Shown here piece by piece: positions 21,054 through 28,172 of a stretch of 64,000 nucleotides of DNA. The DNA comes from Streptomyces sp. NBC_00663 (GTDB lineage: Bacteria > Actinomycetota > Actinomycetes > Streptomycetales > Streptomycetaceae): NCBI RefSeq assembly GCF_036226885.1, contig NZ_CP109027.1:7192001-7256000 (forward strand), in the 5' to 3' direction. The stretch's first letter is position 1, and the number at the start of each line of letters is the position of its first letter. A program made the translations under genes and the position numbers. Below the pieces are notes generated by a model. That model saw nothing but the letters and a program-made list of their open reading frames with translations, was not told the origin of the DNA and did no database searches.

Positions 21054-22211
21054 ATGGCCGAGGCCTACATCGTCGAAGCGGTGCGGACGCCCGTCGGGCG
21101 GCGCGGGGGAGGACTCAGCGCGGTCCACCCGGCCGACCTGGGCGCGCATGTGCTCAAGGAGCTCGTCGCGCGGGCGGGGGTGGACCCGGGGGCCGTCGAG
21201 GACGTGGTCTTCGGCTGCCTCGACGCGGTGGGGCCACAGGCCGGGGACATCGCGCGGACCGCATGGCTCGCCGCCGGGCTGCCCGAGGAGGTGCCGGGCG
21301 TGACCGTGGACCGCCAGTGCGGCTCCTCCCAGCAGGCCGTGCACTTCGCGGCGCAGGGCGTGCTGTCCGGGACGCAGGACCTGGTCGTCGCCGGCGGGGT
21401 GCAGAACATGTCGATGATCCCGATCGCCTTCGCCACCCGCCAGGCCGCCGAGCCGCTCGGCCTCACTCAGGGACCCTTCGCGGGCAGCGCGGGCTGGCAG
21501 GCGCGGTACGCGGGCAAGCCGGTGAACCAGTTCGTCGGCGCCGAGATGATCGCCGCGAAGTGGGGGATCAGCCGGCAGGACCAGGAGGAGTTCGCCCTGC
21601 GCTCCCATCAGCGGGCGGTACGGGCCATCGACGAGGGACGCTTCGCACGGGAGACCGTGGCGTACGGGGACGTGGGCGTCGACGAGGGGCCGCGCCGGGA
21701 CACCTCACTGGAGAAGATGGCCAATCTGAAGCCGGTCGTCGACGGCGGCACCGTCACGGCCGCCTGCTCCTCCCAGGTCTCCGACGGCGCCGCCGCGATG
21801 CTGCTGGCCTCCGAGCGGGCGGTACGGGAACACGGGCTCACGCCCCGCGCGCGCGTGCACCACCTCTCCGTGCGCGGCGAGGACCCCATCCGCATGCTCA
21901 CCGCGCCCATCCCGGCCACCGCCCACGCCCTGAAGAAGACCGGGCTCTCCCTCGACGCCATCGACCTCGTCGAGATCAACGAGGCCTTCGCACCGGTGGT
22001 GCTGGCCTGGCTGAAGGAGACGGGGGCGGACCCCGAGAAGGTCAACGTCAACGGCGGGGCGATCGCGCTGGGGCATCCGCTGGGGGCCACGGGCGTGAAG
22101 CTGATGACGACCCTGCTGCATGAACTGGAGCGCACAGGTGGGCGGTTCGGGCTCCAGACGATGTGCGAGGGCGGGGGACAGGCCAACGTGACGATCATTG
22201 AGCGGCTTTGA
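21054..22211 (+). CDS. fadA6: Thiolase, steroid-remnant beta-oxidation (FadA6-like)
   Basis: 385 aa. The nucleophile is Cys89 in VDRQCGSSQQ; the other active residues are in NGGAIALGHPLGATG (His) and TMCEGGGQA (Cys). The family splits 3-ketoacyl-CoA with CoA; in mycobacteria FadA6 works on the opened last steroid ring. Start ATG 21054 follows AGGGAG, 23 bp after kstR2, the third gene of this operon. The 3' end overlaps convergent ipdC by 17 bp. Confidence 0.88.
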   Translation: MAEAYIVEAVRTPVGRRGGGLSAVHPADLGAHVLKELVARAGVDPGAVEDVVFGCLDAVGPQAGDIARTAWLAAGLPEEVPGVTVDRQCGSSQQAVHFAAQGVLSGTQDLVVAGGVQNMSMIPIAFATRQAAEPLGLTQGPFAGSAGWQARYAGKPVNQFVGAEMIAAKWGISRQDQEEFALRSHQRAVRAIDEGRFARETVAYGDVGVDEGPRRDTSLEKMANLKPVVDGGTVTAACSSQVSDGAAAMLLASERAVREHGLTPRARVHHLSVRGEDPIRMLTAPIPATAHALKKTGLSLDAIDLVEINEAFAPVVLAWLKETGADPEKVNVNGGAIALGHPLGATGVKLMTTLLHELERTGGRFGLQTMCEGGGQANVTIIERL

Positions 22212-23244
22212 GAGCCTGAAGGGTCTCGTCGGCCTCCTTCATGATCCGCTCCACCAGCTCCGCGCACGACGGCAGGTCGTCGATCACCCCGGCGACCTGC
22301 CCGGACGCCATCACCCCGAGATCCGTACGGCCGTCCACCATCGCCGACCTGAGCAGCATCGGCGTGTTGGCGGCGAGCAGGACCTGACTCCAGGTGAGGT
22401 CCTTGCCGTGCTTCATGGCGAGGCCGTCGTGGATCATCCTGCGCCAGCTGAGTCCGGACACCCGGCGGAACCCGGTCGCGTGCCTGACGGCTCTCAACAG
22501 GGCTCTCCCGCGGCCGGAGTTCTCCAGTGCCGTCACCAGGTCGGTGCGCAGCATCCGGTGCGGCAGACCGTCGACCGCCCGCGTCACCGTCACGTCCCGC
22601 ACGGTCGCCGCGAGATAGCGCGCCTTCACCGCGTCCGGCACCGTCGAGTCCGACGTCAGCAGGAACCGCGTGCCCATCGCCACGCCCGCCGCCCCGTACG
22701 ACAGGGCCGCGACCAGACCGCGCCCGTCGAAGAAGCCGCCCGCCGCGACGACCGGGATGTCCACCGCGTCGACCACCTGCGGCAGCAGCACGGTCGTCGC
22801 CACCTCGCCGGTGTGCCCGCCGCCCTCCCCGCCCTGCACGATCACCGCGTCCGCGCCCCATGCCGCGACCTTCTCGGCATGGCGGCGGGCCCCGACAGAG
22901 GGGATGACCACGACGTCCGCCGCCTTGAGCCGGGCGATCAGCTCGGGGGAGGGCGCCAGCGCGAACGAGGCCACCCGTACGCCCTCGTCGAGCATGATCG
23001 ACACACGCTCCCCGGCGTCCGCCGCGTCCGCCCGCAGATTCACGCCGAAGGGGGCGTCCGTACGGGATCTGACCTCGCGGATCGCCGTGCGCAGCTGGTC
23101 CGGGGTCATCGTCGCCGAGGCCAGGATGCCGAGCGCGCCCGCGTTCGCCGTGGCCGACACCAGACGGGGGCCCGCCACCCAGCCCATGCCGGTCTGCACG
23201 ACGGGGTGCCGGACCCCGACGAGCCGGGTGAGTGCCGTGTCCAT
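22195..23244 (-). CDS. ipdC: FMN-dependent oxidoreductase of the NMO family (IpdC-like)
   Basis: 349-aa TIM barrel of the nitronate monooxygenase-like flavoprotein family: HPVVQTGMGWVAGPRLVSA at the start, IVQGGEGGGHTGEVATTVLLPQVVDAV and VVAAGGFFDGRGLVAALSYGAAGVAMGTRFL for FMN binding. By family alone it would be called nitronate monooxygenase, but Rv3553 (IpdC) sits in exactly this context and acts as a dehydrogenase on a C/D-ring CoA thioester. ATG 23244 overlaps the ipdB stop by one base. Last gene of the echA20-ipdABC operon. Confidence 0.83.
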   Translation of the reverse strand: MDTALTRLVGVRHPVVQTGMGWVAGPRLVSATANAGALGILASATMTPDQLRTAIREVRSRTDAPFGVNLRADAADAGERVSIMLDEGVRVASFALAPSPELIARLKAADVVVIPSVGARRHAEKVAAWGADAVIVQGGEGGGHTGEVATTVLLPQVVDAVDIPVVAAGGFFDGRGLVAALSYGAAGVAMGTRFLLTSDSTVPDAVKARYLAATVRDVTVTRAVDGLPHRMLRTDLVTALENSGRGRALLRAVRHATGFRRVSGLSWRRMIHDGLAMKHGKDLTWSQVLLAANTPMLLRSAMVDGRTDLGVMASGQVAGVIDDLPSCAELVERIMKEADETLQALKAAQ

Positions 23245-23960
23245 CAGGCGGCGACCTCCCAGGTACGGTGGCCGGCCGGGTCGAGCACCTCACGGATCAG
23301 CCGCAGTTCCTCGGCGGTCGGTTCGCGGGTGTACGGCACCTCGTCCCCGACCGTCAGCGCGAAACCGGTCGCCTCCCGGACCTCGGCGACATCCACCCCG
23401 GGATGCAGCGACGCCAGCCGCATCGAATGGTCCGGCGTCGCGAAGTCGAGGACGCCGAGGTCGGTGACGACGCGGGGGATGCGGTGGAAGCGTGCCCCGG
23501 CGGCGTGGTCGTACCCCACCCCGCACACCATGTCGACCTTCTCCACGAAGACCCGCCGGGAGTGCCGGGGCACCCAGTAACTGGTGGGATTGTTCAGGGT
23601 GTTGACCGGCGCGCCGCGCACCCCGAGGAGCTGCCGCTTCGGGCGCTCCCAGGCGCCGATGCAGGAGATGTTCTGGTTCCCGTACCGGTCGATCTGGCTC
23701 GCGCCCATCATCACGTGCCGCCGCCCGCCGGTGACCAGGGCCAGATGCTGCCGGTACGGCAGCCAGCCCTCGACGGTGCCGTCCGGGCGGACCAGCATCG
23801 CCTCGCCGTCGGTCAGCAGCAGGTCGGGTGCGAAGGTGAGGCGGGCCAGCCGGGCGCCCAGGGAGGGGATCAGGCCCATGGGGCTCGCGAGGATCTCGCC
23901 CGCGTCGCGCCAGGCCTCGGCGCAGGCGATCACGCAGTACTCGGCGCGGGTCGCGGTCAT
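23244..23960 (-). CDS. ipdB: CoA-transferase family ring hydrolase, beta subunit (IpdB-like)
   Basis: 238 aa, class I CoA-transferase beta-like fold: RAEYCVIACAEAWRDAGEILASPMGLIPSLGA and MMGASQIDRYGNQNISCIG. With IpdA it opens the last steroid ring (COCHEA-CoA) by hydrolysis in mycobacteria, not by CoA transfer. ATG 23960 has GGGAGGA five bases upstream and overlaps the ipdA stop (ATGA). Longer frames start at 24002 but lie inside ipdA. Confidence 0.85.
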   Translation of the reverse strand: MTATRAEYCVIACAEAWRDAGEILASPMGLIPSLGARLARLTFAPDLLLTDGEAMLVRPDGTVEGWLPYRQHLALVTGGRRHVMMGASQIDRYGNQNISCIGAWERPKRQLLGVRGAPVNTLNNPTSYWVPRHSRRVFVEKVDMVCGVGYDHAAGARFHRIPRVVTDLGVLDFATPDHSMRLASLHPGVDVAEVREATGFALTVGDEVPYTREPTAEELRLIREVLDPAGHRTWEVAA

Positions 23961-24763
23961 GTCGTCCTCCCGTCGAGGTGGCGTTCGGCGAACTCCGGCC
24001 ACGGGGTGCTCGCGTACTCCCGCTGGGCGTCCTCGTCACGGCCGTAGTCGGGGGCGCAGGAGGTGAAGTGGGCTCCGCCCGGCGCCTCGACGACTCCGGT
24101 CACCGTGTGCCGTTTGAGGAGCAGCGACTGGGGCGGCCCCTCCTTCGTCAACTCGGCGGTGTCCACGACCCGTTCGCACGACACGTACGCCGCCTCCGAC
24201 GCCTCGCAGAAGAGGTCGTCGAAGTACGGGTCGGGGCCCAGGCACTGTCCGTTGCCCAGCCGGTCGGCGCGGTTGACGTGGACCAGGGCCGCGTCCAGGC
24301 GCAGGGCGGGCATGGCGACGAAGGTCTCGCCGTCGTCGTACGGCGAAGTCACCGTCCGCAGACCGGGGTTGACCCGCATGACGTCCGAGCCGAGGCCGGC
24401 CCGCACCGGCAGGAACGGCAGCCGGTGGGCGGCCGCGTGCAGACCCCACATGAACATCGCCTCGTCGATCTCCGTCAGCTCGAAGGCGCCGCTCTCACGG
24501 GCCGTGCGGTAGTGGGGTTCGAGGGGGATGGAGTCGAGGGTGACGAACGGGGCGACGAGCTTGCGCAGGCGTCCGGCGGCGGCGAGCATGCCGACGTCGG
24601 GTCCTCCGTAGGAGACGACGGTGAGATCGGTGATCTCCGTGCGGAGCAGTGCGCTCACCAGTGCCATCGGCTTGCGGCGCGAGCCCCAGCCGCCGATGCC
24701 GAGGGTCATGCCGCTCTCCAGCCGGGAGACGGCCTCGTCGGCCGTCATCGTCTTGTCGGTCAC
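23957..24763 (-). CDS. ipdA: CoA-transferase family ring hydrolase, alpha subunit (IpdA-like)
   Basis: 268 aa, class I CoA-transferase alpha fold. The GTLGIGG-like loop reads MTLGIGGWGSRRKPMAL, with VVSYGGPDVGML next. Glu101 in EIDEAMF is a candidate for the catalytic glutamate of IpdA. It forms the IpdAB heterodimer that hydrolyses the final carbocycle. GTG 24763 directly follows the echA20 TAG, so translation is coupled; an ATG five codons on is possible. Part of echA20-ipdA-ipdB-ipdC. Confidence 0.85.
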   Translation of the reverse strand: MTDKTMTADEAVSRLESGMTLGIGGWGSRRKPMALVSALLRTEITDLTVVSYGGPDVGMLAAAGRLRKLVAPFVTLDSIPLEPHYRTARESGAFELTEIDEAMFMWGLHAAAHRLPFLPVRAGLGSDVMRVNPGLRTVTSPYDDGETFVAMPALRLDAALVHVNRADRLGNGQCLGPDPYFDDLFCEASEAAYVSCERVVDTAELTKEGPPQSLLLKRHTVTGVVEAPGGAHFTSCAPDYGRDEDAQREYASTPWPEFAERHLDGRTT

Positions 24764-25522
24764 CTAGGAATCACCCTTCCCGAACCTGCTCCGCACCCGG
24801 TCGGCGACCCCGCTCACGCTCGCCTCGAAGGTGAACCCCTGCTCGAAGCGGTAGCTGCGGTGCACATCGACCGGGTCGATGCCGTTGATGGCGGCCTTGG
24901 CGAGCCGCAGCAGCTCCCCGTCCTTGGCGGCGATCTCGCGCGCCAACTCCAGCGCGGCGTCCAGCAGTTCCTCGCGCGGCACGACCGCCCACACCGACCC
25001 GTGCGTGTGCAGCTCGGCCGCGGTGACGGTGCGGGAGGTGAAGTACAGGGCGCGCATGAGGTGTTGGGGGACCAGCCGGGCCAGATGAGTGGCGGCGCCC
25101 AGGGCCCCCCGGTCCAGCTCGGGCAGCCCGAAGGAGGCGTCCTCGCTCGCCACGATCACGTCCGCGTTGCCCACCAGGCCGACCCCGCCCCCGAGGCAGA
25201 ACCCCTGCACGGCCGCCACGACCGGCACCGCGCACTCGTACACCGCCGAAAACGCCTCGAAACAGCCGCGGTTGACCCCGACCAGGGCGTCCGGGCCCCG
25301 TGCCTGGAGCTCCTTGACATCGACGCCCGCGTTGAACCCCCGCCCCTCGGCGGCCAGCACCACACAGCGCGTGGCCGGATCGCGGCCGGCGGCGCGCACG
25401 GCGTCGGCCAGCGCGTACCAGCCGTCCACCGGAAGGGCGTTCACCGGCGGGAAGTCGACCGTGACGACGCGGATCCCTTTTTCTCGCATCCCATTTTCCT
25501 GGGACGAGGTGGAGACACCCAT
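24764..25522 (-). CDS. echA20: Crotonase-family ring hydrolase (EchA20-like)
   Basis: 252 aa from ATG 25522; ATG 25489 has the better ribosome site (AGGA) and gives 241 aa. Crotonase features are FPPVNALP, GRGFNAGVDVKELQ, VQGFCLGGGVGLVGNADVIVAS and ASFGLPELDRGALGAATHLARLVP, very like EchA20 (Rv3550) as I recall it. In mycobacteria EchA20 opens the five-membered D ring of HIEC-CoA by hydrolysis. First gene of its operon; the KstR2-like site 2 lies about 20 bp upstream. Confidence 0.88.
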   Translation of the reverse strand: MGVSTSSQENGMREKGIRVVTVDFPPVNALPVDGWYALADAVRAAGRDPATRCVVLAAEGRGFNAGVDVKELQARGPDALVGVNRGCFEAFSAVYECAVPVVAAVQGFCLGGGVGLVGNADVIVASEDASFGLPELDRGALGAATHLARLVPQHLMRALYFTSRTVTAAELHTHGSVWAVVPREELLDAALELAREIAAKDGELLRLAKAAINGIDPVDVHRSYRFEQGFTFEASVSGVADRVRSRFGKGDS

Positions 25523-25541
25523 GGAAGCATCAGCTACCTTT

Positions 25542-25559
25542 CCACCAAACGTTTGTTAG
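25542..25559. promoter_or_regulatory. KstR2-like operator, site 2
   Basis: CCACCAAACGTTTGTTAG, whose complement is CTAACAAACGTTTGGTGG, contains the perfect palindrome CAAACGTTTG. It sits between the divergent echA20 and SDR starts and matches site 1 at 15 of 18 bases. It is placed to repress both echA20-ipdABC and the two SDR genes. Confidence 0.8.
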
Positions 25560-25576
25560 GCGGAGGGTAGCGGCGA

Positions 25577-26317
25577 ATGGAGCTGAAGGGGAGGGTCGCC
25601 GTCGTCACGGGCGGCACCCGGGGCGTCGGCGCCGGTATCGCGGGCTCCTTCGCGCAGGCGGGCGCCGAGGTCGTGGTCTGCGCCCGACGCCCGCCCGAAG
25701 TGCCCCTCAAGGGAGCCGAGTTCATGCCGCTCGACGTCCGTGACCACGACGCCGTACGCGCCTTCTTCGCTGAGCTGCCCCGGGTCGACGTCCTCGTCAA
25801 CAACGCGGGTGGCGGCCCCTACCGGCTGCTGGCCGACGCGGACGCGGCACGGCACGCGCGCGTGATCGAGCTCAACCTCCTCGCCCCGCTGACGGTCTCC
25901 CTCGCCGCCTACGACCACCTCAAGCGCGCCAAGGGCTGCGTCGTCATGGTCGGCAGCGTCAGCGGCAGCCGTCCCTCGCCCGGTTCGGCGGCGTACGGGG
26001 CGGCGAAGGCGGGGCTGGAGAACCTGGCCCGCTCGATGGCGGTGGAGTGGGCGCCGGACGTCCGGGTCAACACCCTGGTCGTCGGCATGGTCCGCACCGA
26101 ACTCGCCCATCTGCACTACGGCGGCGAGGAGGCGGTCACCGCAATCTCGCGCACGGTCCCGCTGGGCCGCCTGGCCGAGCCCTCCGACGTCGGTGCCGCG
26201 GCCGTCCTCCTCGCCTCGGACGCCGCCGCCTACATCAGCGGGGCCTCGCTCCTGGTCCACGGGGGCGGGGAGCGGCCGCTGTTCCTGGACGCCGCGACTG
26301 CCCACAGGGAGACATGA
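25577..26317 (+). CDS. Short-chain dehydrogenase of the steroid cluster (Rv3549c-like)
   Basis: 246 aa SDR: cofactor loop TGGTRGVGAG, NNAGGGPY, Ser in GSVSGSRPS and YxxxK in AAYGAAKAG. The position, divergent from echA20 and followed by another SDR, matches Rv3549c of M. tuberculosis. It probably oxidises or reduces a hydroxyl on a steroid-derived CoA thioester; the exact step is not known to me. ATG 25577 follows GGAGG and lies 18 bp from the operator. Confidence 0.8.
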   Translation: MELKGRVAVVTGGTRGVGAGIAGSFAQAGAEVVVCARRPPEVPLKGAEFMPLDVRDHDAVRAFFAELPRVDVLVNNAGGGPYRLLADADAARHARVIELNLLAPLTVSLAAYDHLKRAKGCVVMVGSVSGSRPSPGSAAYGAAKAGLENLARSMAVEWAPDVRVNTLVVGMVRTELAHLHYGGEEAVTAISRTVPLGRLAEPSDVGAAAVLLASDAAAYISGASLLVHGGGERPLFLDAATAHRET

Positions 26318-26318
26318 G

Positions 26319-27224
26319 ATGACCGGGATCTGCGAGGGACGGGTCGTCGTCGTCACCGGCGCGGGGCGGGGGCTGGGCCGTGCCCACGCGCTGGCGTTCG
26401 CCGCGGAGGGGGCGCGGGTCGTGGTCAACGACCTGGGTGTGGGGCTGGACGGCACCCCCGGGCCCGACAGCCCGGCGGCCCAGGTCGTGGCGGAGATCCG
26501 CGCGGCGGGCGGCGAGGCGGTGGCGCACGGCGGCGACATCGCGACGACCGACGGCGCGCGAAACCTGATCGCGACCGCGGTGGAGACGTACGGCCGCCTC
26601 GACACCCTGGTCAACAACGCCGGCTTCCTGCGCGACCGGATGCTGGTGAACCTCGACGAGGACGACTGGGACGCGGTGCTGCGGGTCCACCTCAAGGGTC
26701 ACTTCCTGCCCCTGAAGCAGGCGGCGGCGCACTGGCGGGGCGAGGCGAAGGCGGGCCGCACGCCGACCGCCCGCATCGTCAACACCAGTAGCGGAGCGGG
26801 GCTGTTGGGCTCGCTCGGGCAGGGCAACTACAGTGCCGCGAAGGCCGGGATCGTGGGGCTCACCCTGGTCGCCGCCGCCGAACTCGCCCGCTACGGCGTC
26901 CAGGTCAACGCCATCGCGCCCGCGGCCCGGACCCGGATGACGGAACGGACCTTCGCCGAGACGATGGCGGCGCCCGACGCGGGGTTCGACGCGATGGCGC
27001 CCGGGAACGTCTCGCCGCTCGTCGTCTGGCTGGGCTCGGCGGCGAGCGAGGGCGTGACCGGGCGGGTCTTCGAGACGGAGGGCGGCCGGGTCACGGTCAT
27101 GGAAGGGTGGCGCCCCGGCCCGAGCGCCGACAAGGGGGAACGCTGGACGCCGGGCGAAATGGACGTCGTGGTACGGAAGCTGCTGTCGCAGACCGCTGAT
27201 CCCGGACCGGTCTACGGGACGTGA
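26319..27224 (+). CDS. Short-chain dehydrogenase of the steroid cluster (Rv3548c-like)
   Basis: 301 aa, a longer SDR of the multifunctional-enzyme/hydroxysteroid type: TGAGRGLGRAHALAFA, NDLGVGLDGTPGPDSPA, NNAGFLRDRML, Ser in NTSSGAGLLGS and YxxxK in NYSAAKAG. Its size and place match Rv3548c. ATG 26319 lies one base after the upstream stop, so the pair is an operon. It is likely the beta-hydroxyacyl-CoA oxidation partner in side-chain or ring-remnant degradation; this is inferred. Confidence 0.8.
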   Translation: MTGICEGRVVVVTGAGRGLGRAHALAFAAEGARVVVNDLGVGLDGTPGPDSPAAQVVAEIRAAGGEAVAHGGDIATTDGARNLIATAVETYGRLDTLVNNAGFLRDRMLVNLDEDDWDAVLRVHLKGHFLPLKQAAAHWRGEAKAGRTPTARIVNTSSGAGLLGSLGQGNYSAAKAGIVGLTLVAAAELARYGVQVNAIAPAARTRMTERTFAETMAAPDAGFDAMAPGNVSPLVVWLGSAASEGVTGRVFETEGGRVTVMEGWRPGPSADKGERWTPGEMDVVVRKLLSQTADPGPVYGT

Positions 27225-27245
27225 CAGGGGTACCCCCGGGAACCC

Positions 27246-28127
27246 CTACGTGTCGCACTCCAGCACCGTCCGGCACACCCCGCACCGCGCCCGCATCCGC
27301 CCCCGCACCGGCACCCGGATCTTCTGGTGGCAGGTCGGACAGGGGAAGGACACCCGCAGCTGCCCGCCCCCGTCCGGACTGAACGCGTACGGCACCCCGG
27401 CCGGCGCGACCGTCGCCTGCTTGCGCTCGCGCGCGTACCGTCGCCGCCCCGCCCACCCCGCCGCGGTCAACGGCTGCTGCTGTTCGTCCTCGCGGGCCCG
27501 GGCCATCCCCTTCACATACGCGGTGTAGCCCTGCGGGCTGGTGAACCAGACCGACGGATCCTCGCCGAACACCAGCGACCGTTTGGCCAGCACGTACCCG
27601 AACTCCTCCGGCGTCAGATACCCGAGCTTCTGCGAGGACGCGGAGTCCTCCCGGTAGGCGTCCAGCAGCAGCCACCCGGCGCCCAGATAGGTCGCCGCCG
27701 TGTCCGTGAGGATCTCGTTGTCCCGCGTGCCGGGGAAGGACAGCCCGAGACGGTGCAGATACACATGCATCACCTCGTGCGCCAGCGCCGCCCCGATGTC
27801 CCGCCGATGCGTCCGGAACCGGTCATTGAGTTCGACGAAGTACTCGGGCCCGGCGGCGAGTTCCACGTTCGCCGCATGGGTCATCTCACGGAAGCCGACG
27901 ATCATCCGGGCATCGGGCAGCCGATAGTGCCGCACCATCTCGCGCGCCACCCGCTGCGCGCCCAGATGGAGATCGTCGGTGTCGCAGAACGCCACGTCGG
28001 CCGGGGCCACACTGGTCGCGAAGGTCTGCACGGTGTCGTACGACAGCCGTTTCCACAGCGCGGTGATCGCGGCCCGCACCGTCTCCAGATGCGGATACCC
28101 GTGCTCGACCGGCCCGTCGTTCGCCAC
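27246..28127 (-). CDS. Zincin metalloprotease-like protein with C-terminal zinc ribbon
   Basis: 293 aa from GTG 28127 (GGGGG upstream); GTG 28163 would add 12 residues. The zincin motif HEVMH is at residues 117-121 (ALAHEVMHVYLHRLG), and the Glu in NEILTDTAATYLGAG is a likely third ligand. The C-terminus has a four-Cys zinc ribbon (CPTCHQKIRVP...CGVCRTVLEC). No signal peptide is visible, so it is probably cytoplasmic. The family is not one I can name. It follows the beta-galactosidase gene in the same direction by about 45 bp, with no clear functional link. Confidence 0.75.
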   Translation of the reverse strand: MANDGPVEHGYPHLETVRAAITALWKRLSYDTVQTFATSVAPADVAFCDTDDLHLGAQRVAREMVRHYRLPDARMIVGFREMTHAANVELAAGPEYFVELNDRFRTHRRDIGAALAHEVMHVYLHRLGLSFPGTRDNEILTDTAATYLGAGWLLLDAYREDSASSQKLGYLTPEEFGYVLAKRSLVFGEDPSVWFTSPQGYTAYVKGMARAREDEQQQPLTAAGWAGRRRYARERKQATVAPAGVPYAFSPDGGGQLRVSFPCPTCHQKIRVPVRGRMRARCGVCRTVLECDT

Positions 28128-28172
28128 GCCCGTACCCCCAAGACGCCGAGAACCCGACTCCACTCTACGAGG

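Noticed and set aside
22195..23244. Annotation as nitronate monooxygenase
   Set aside because: The fold is shared, but the position between fadA6 and ipdB in a KstR2-type cluster fits IpdC better.
27226..27247. Hairpin between the steroid SDR and the metalloprotease gene
   Set aside because: Only six paired bases (AGGGGT/ACCCCT) with a 10-nt loop; too weak to call a terminator.
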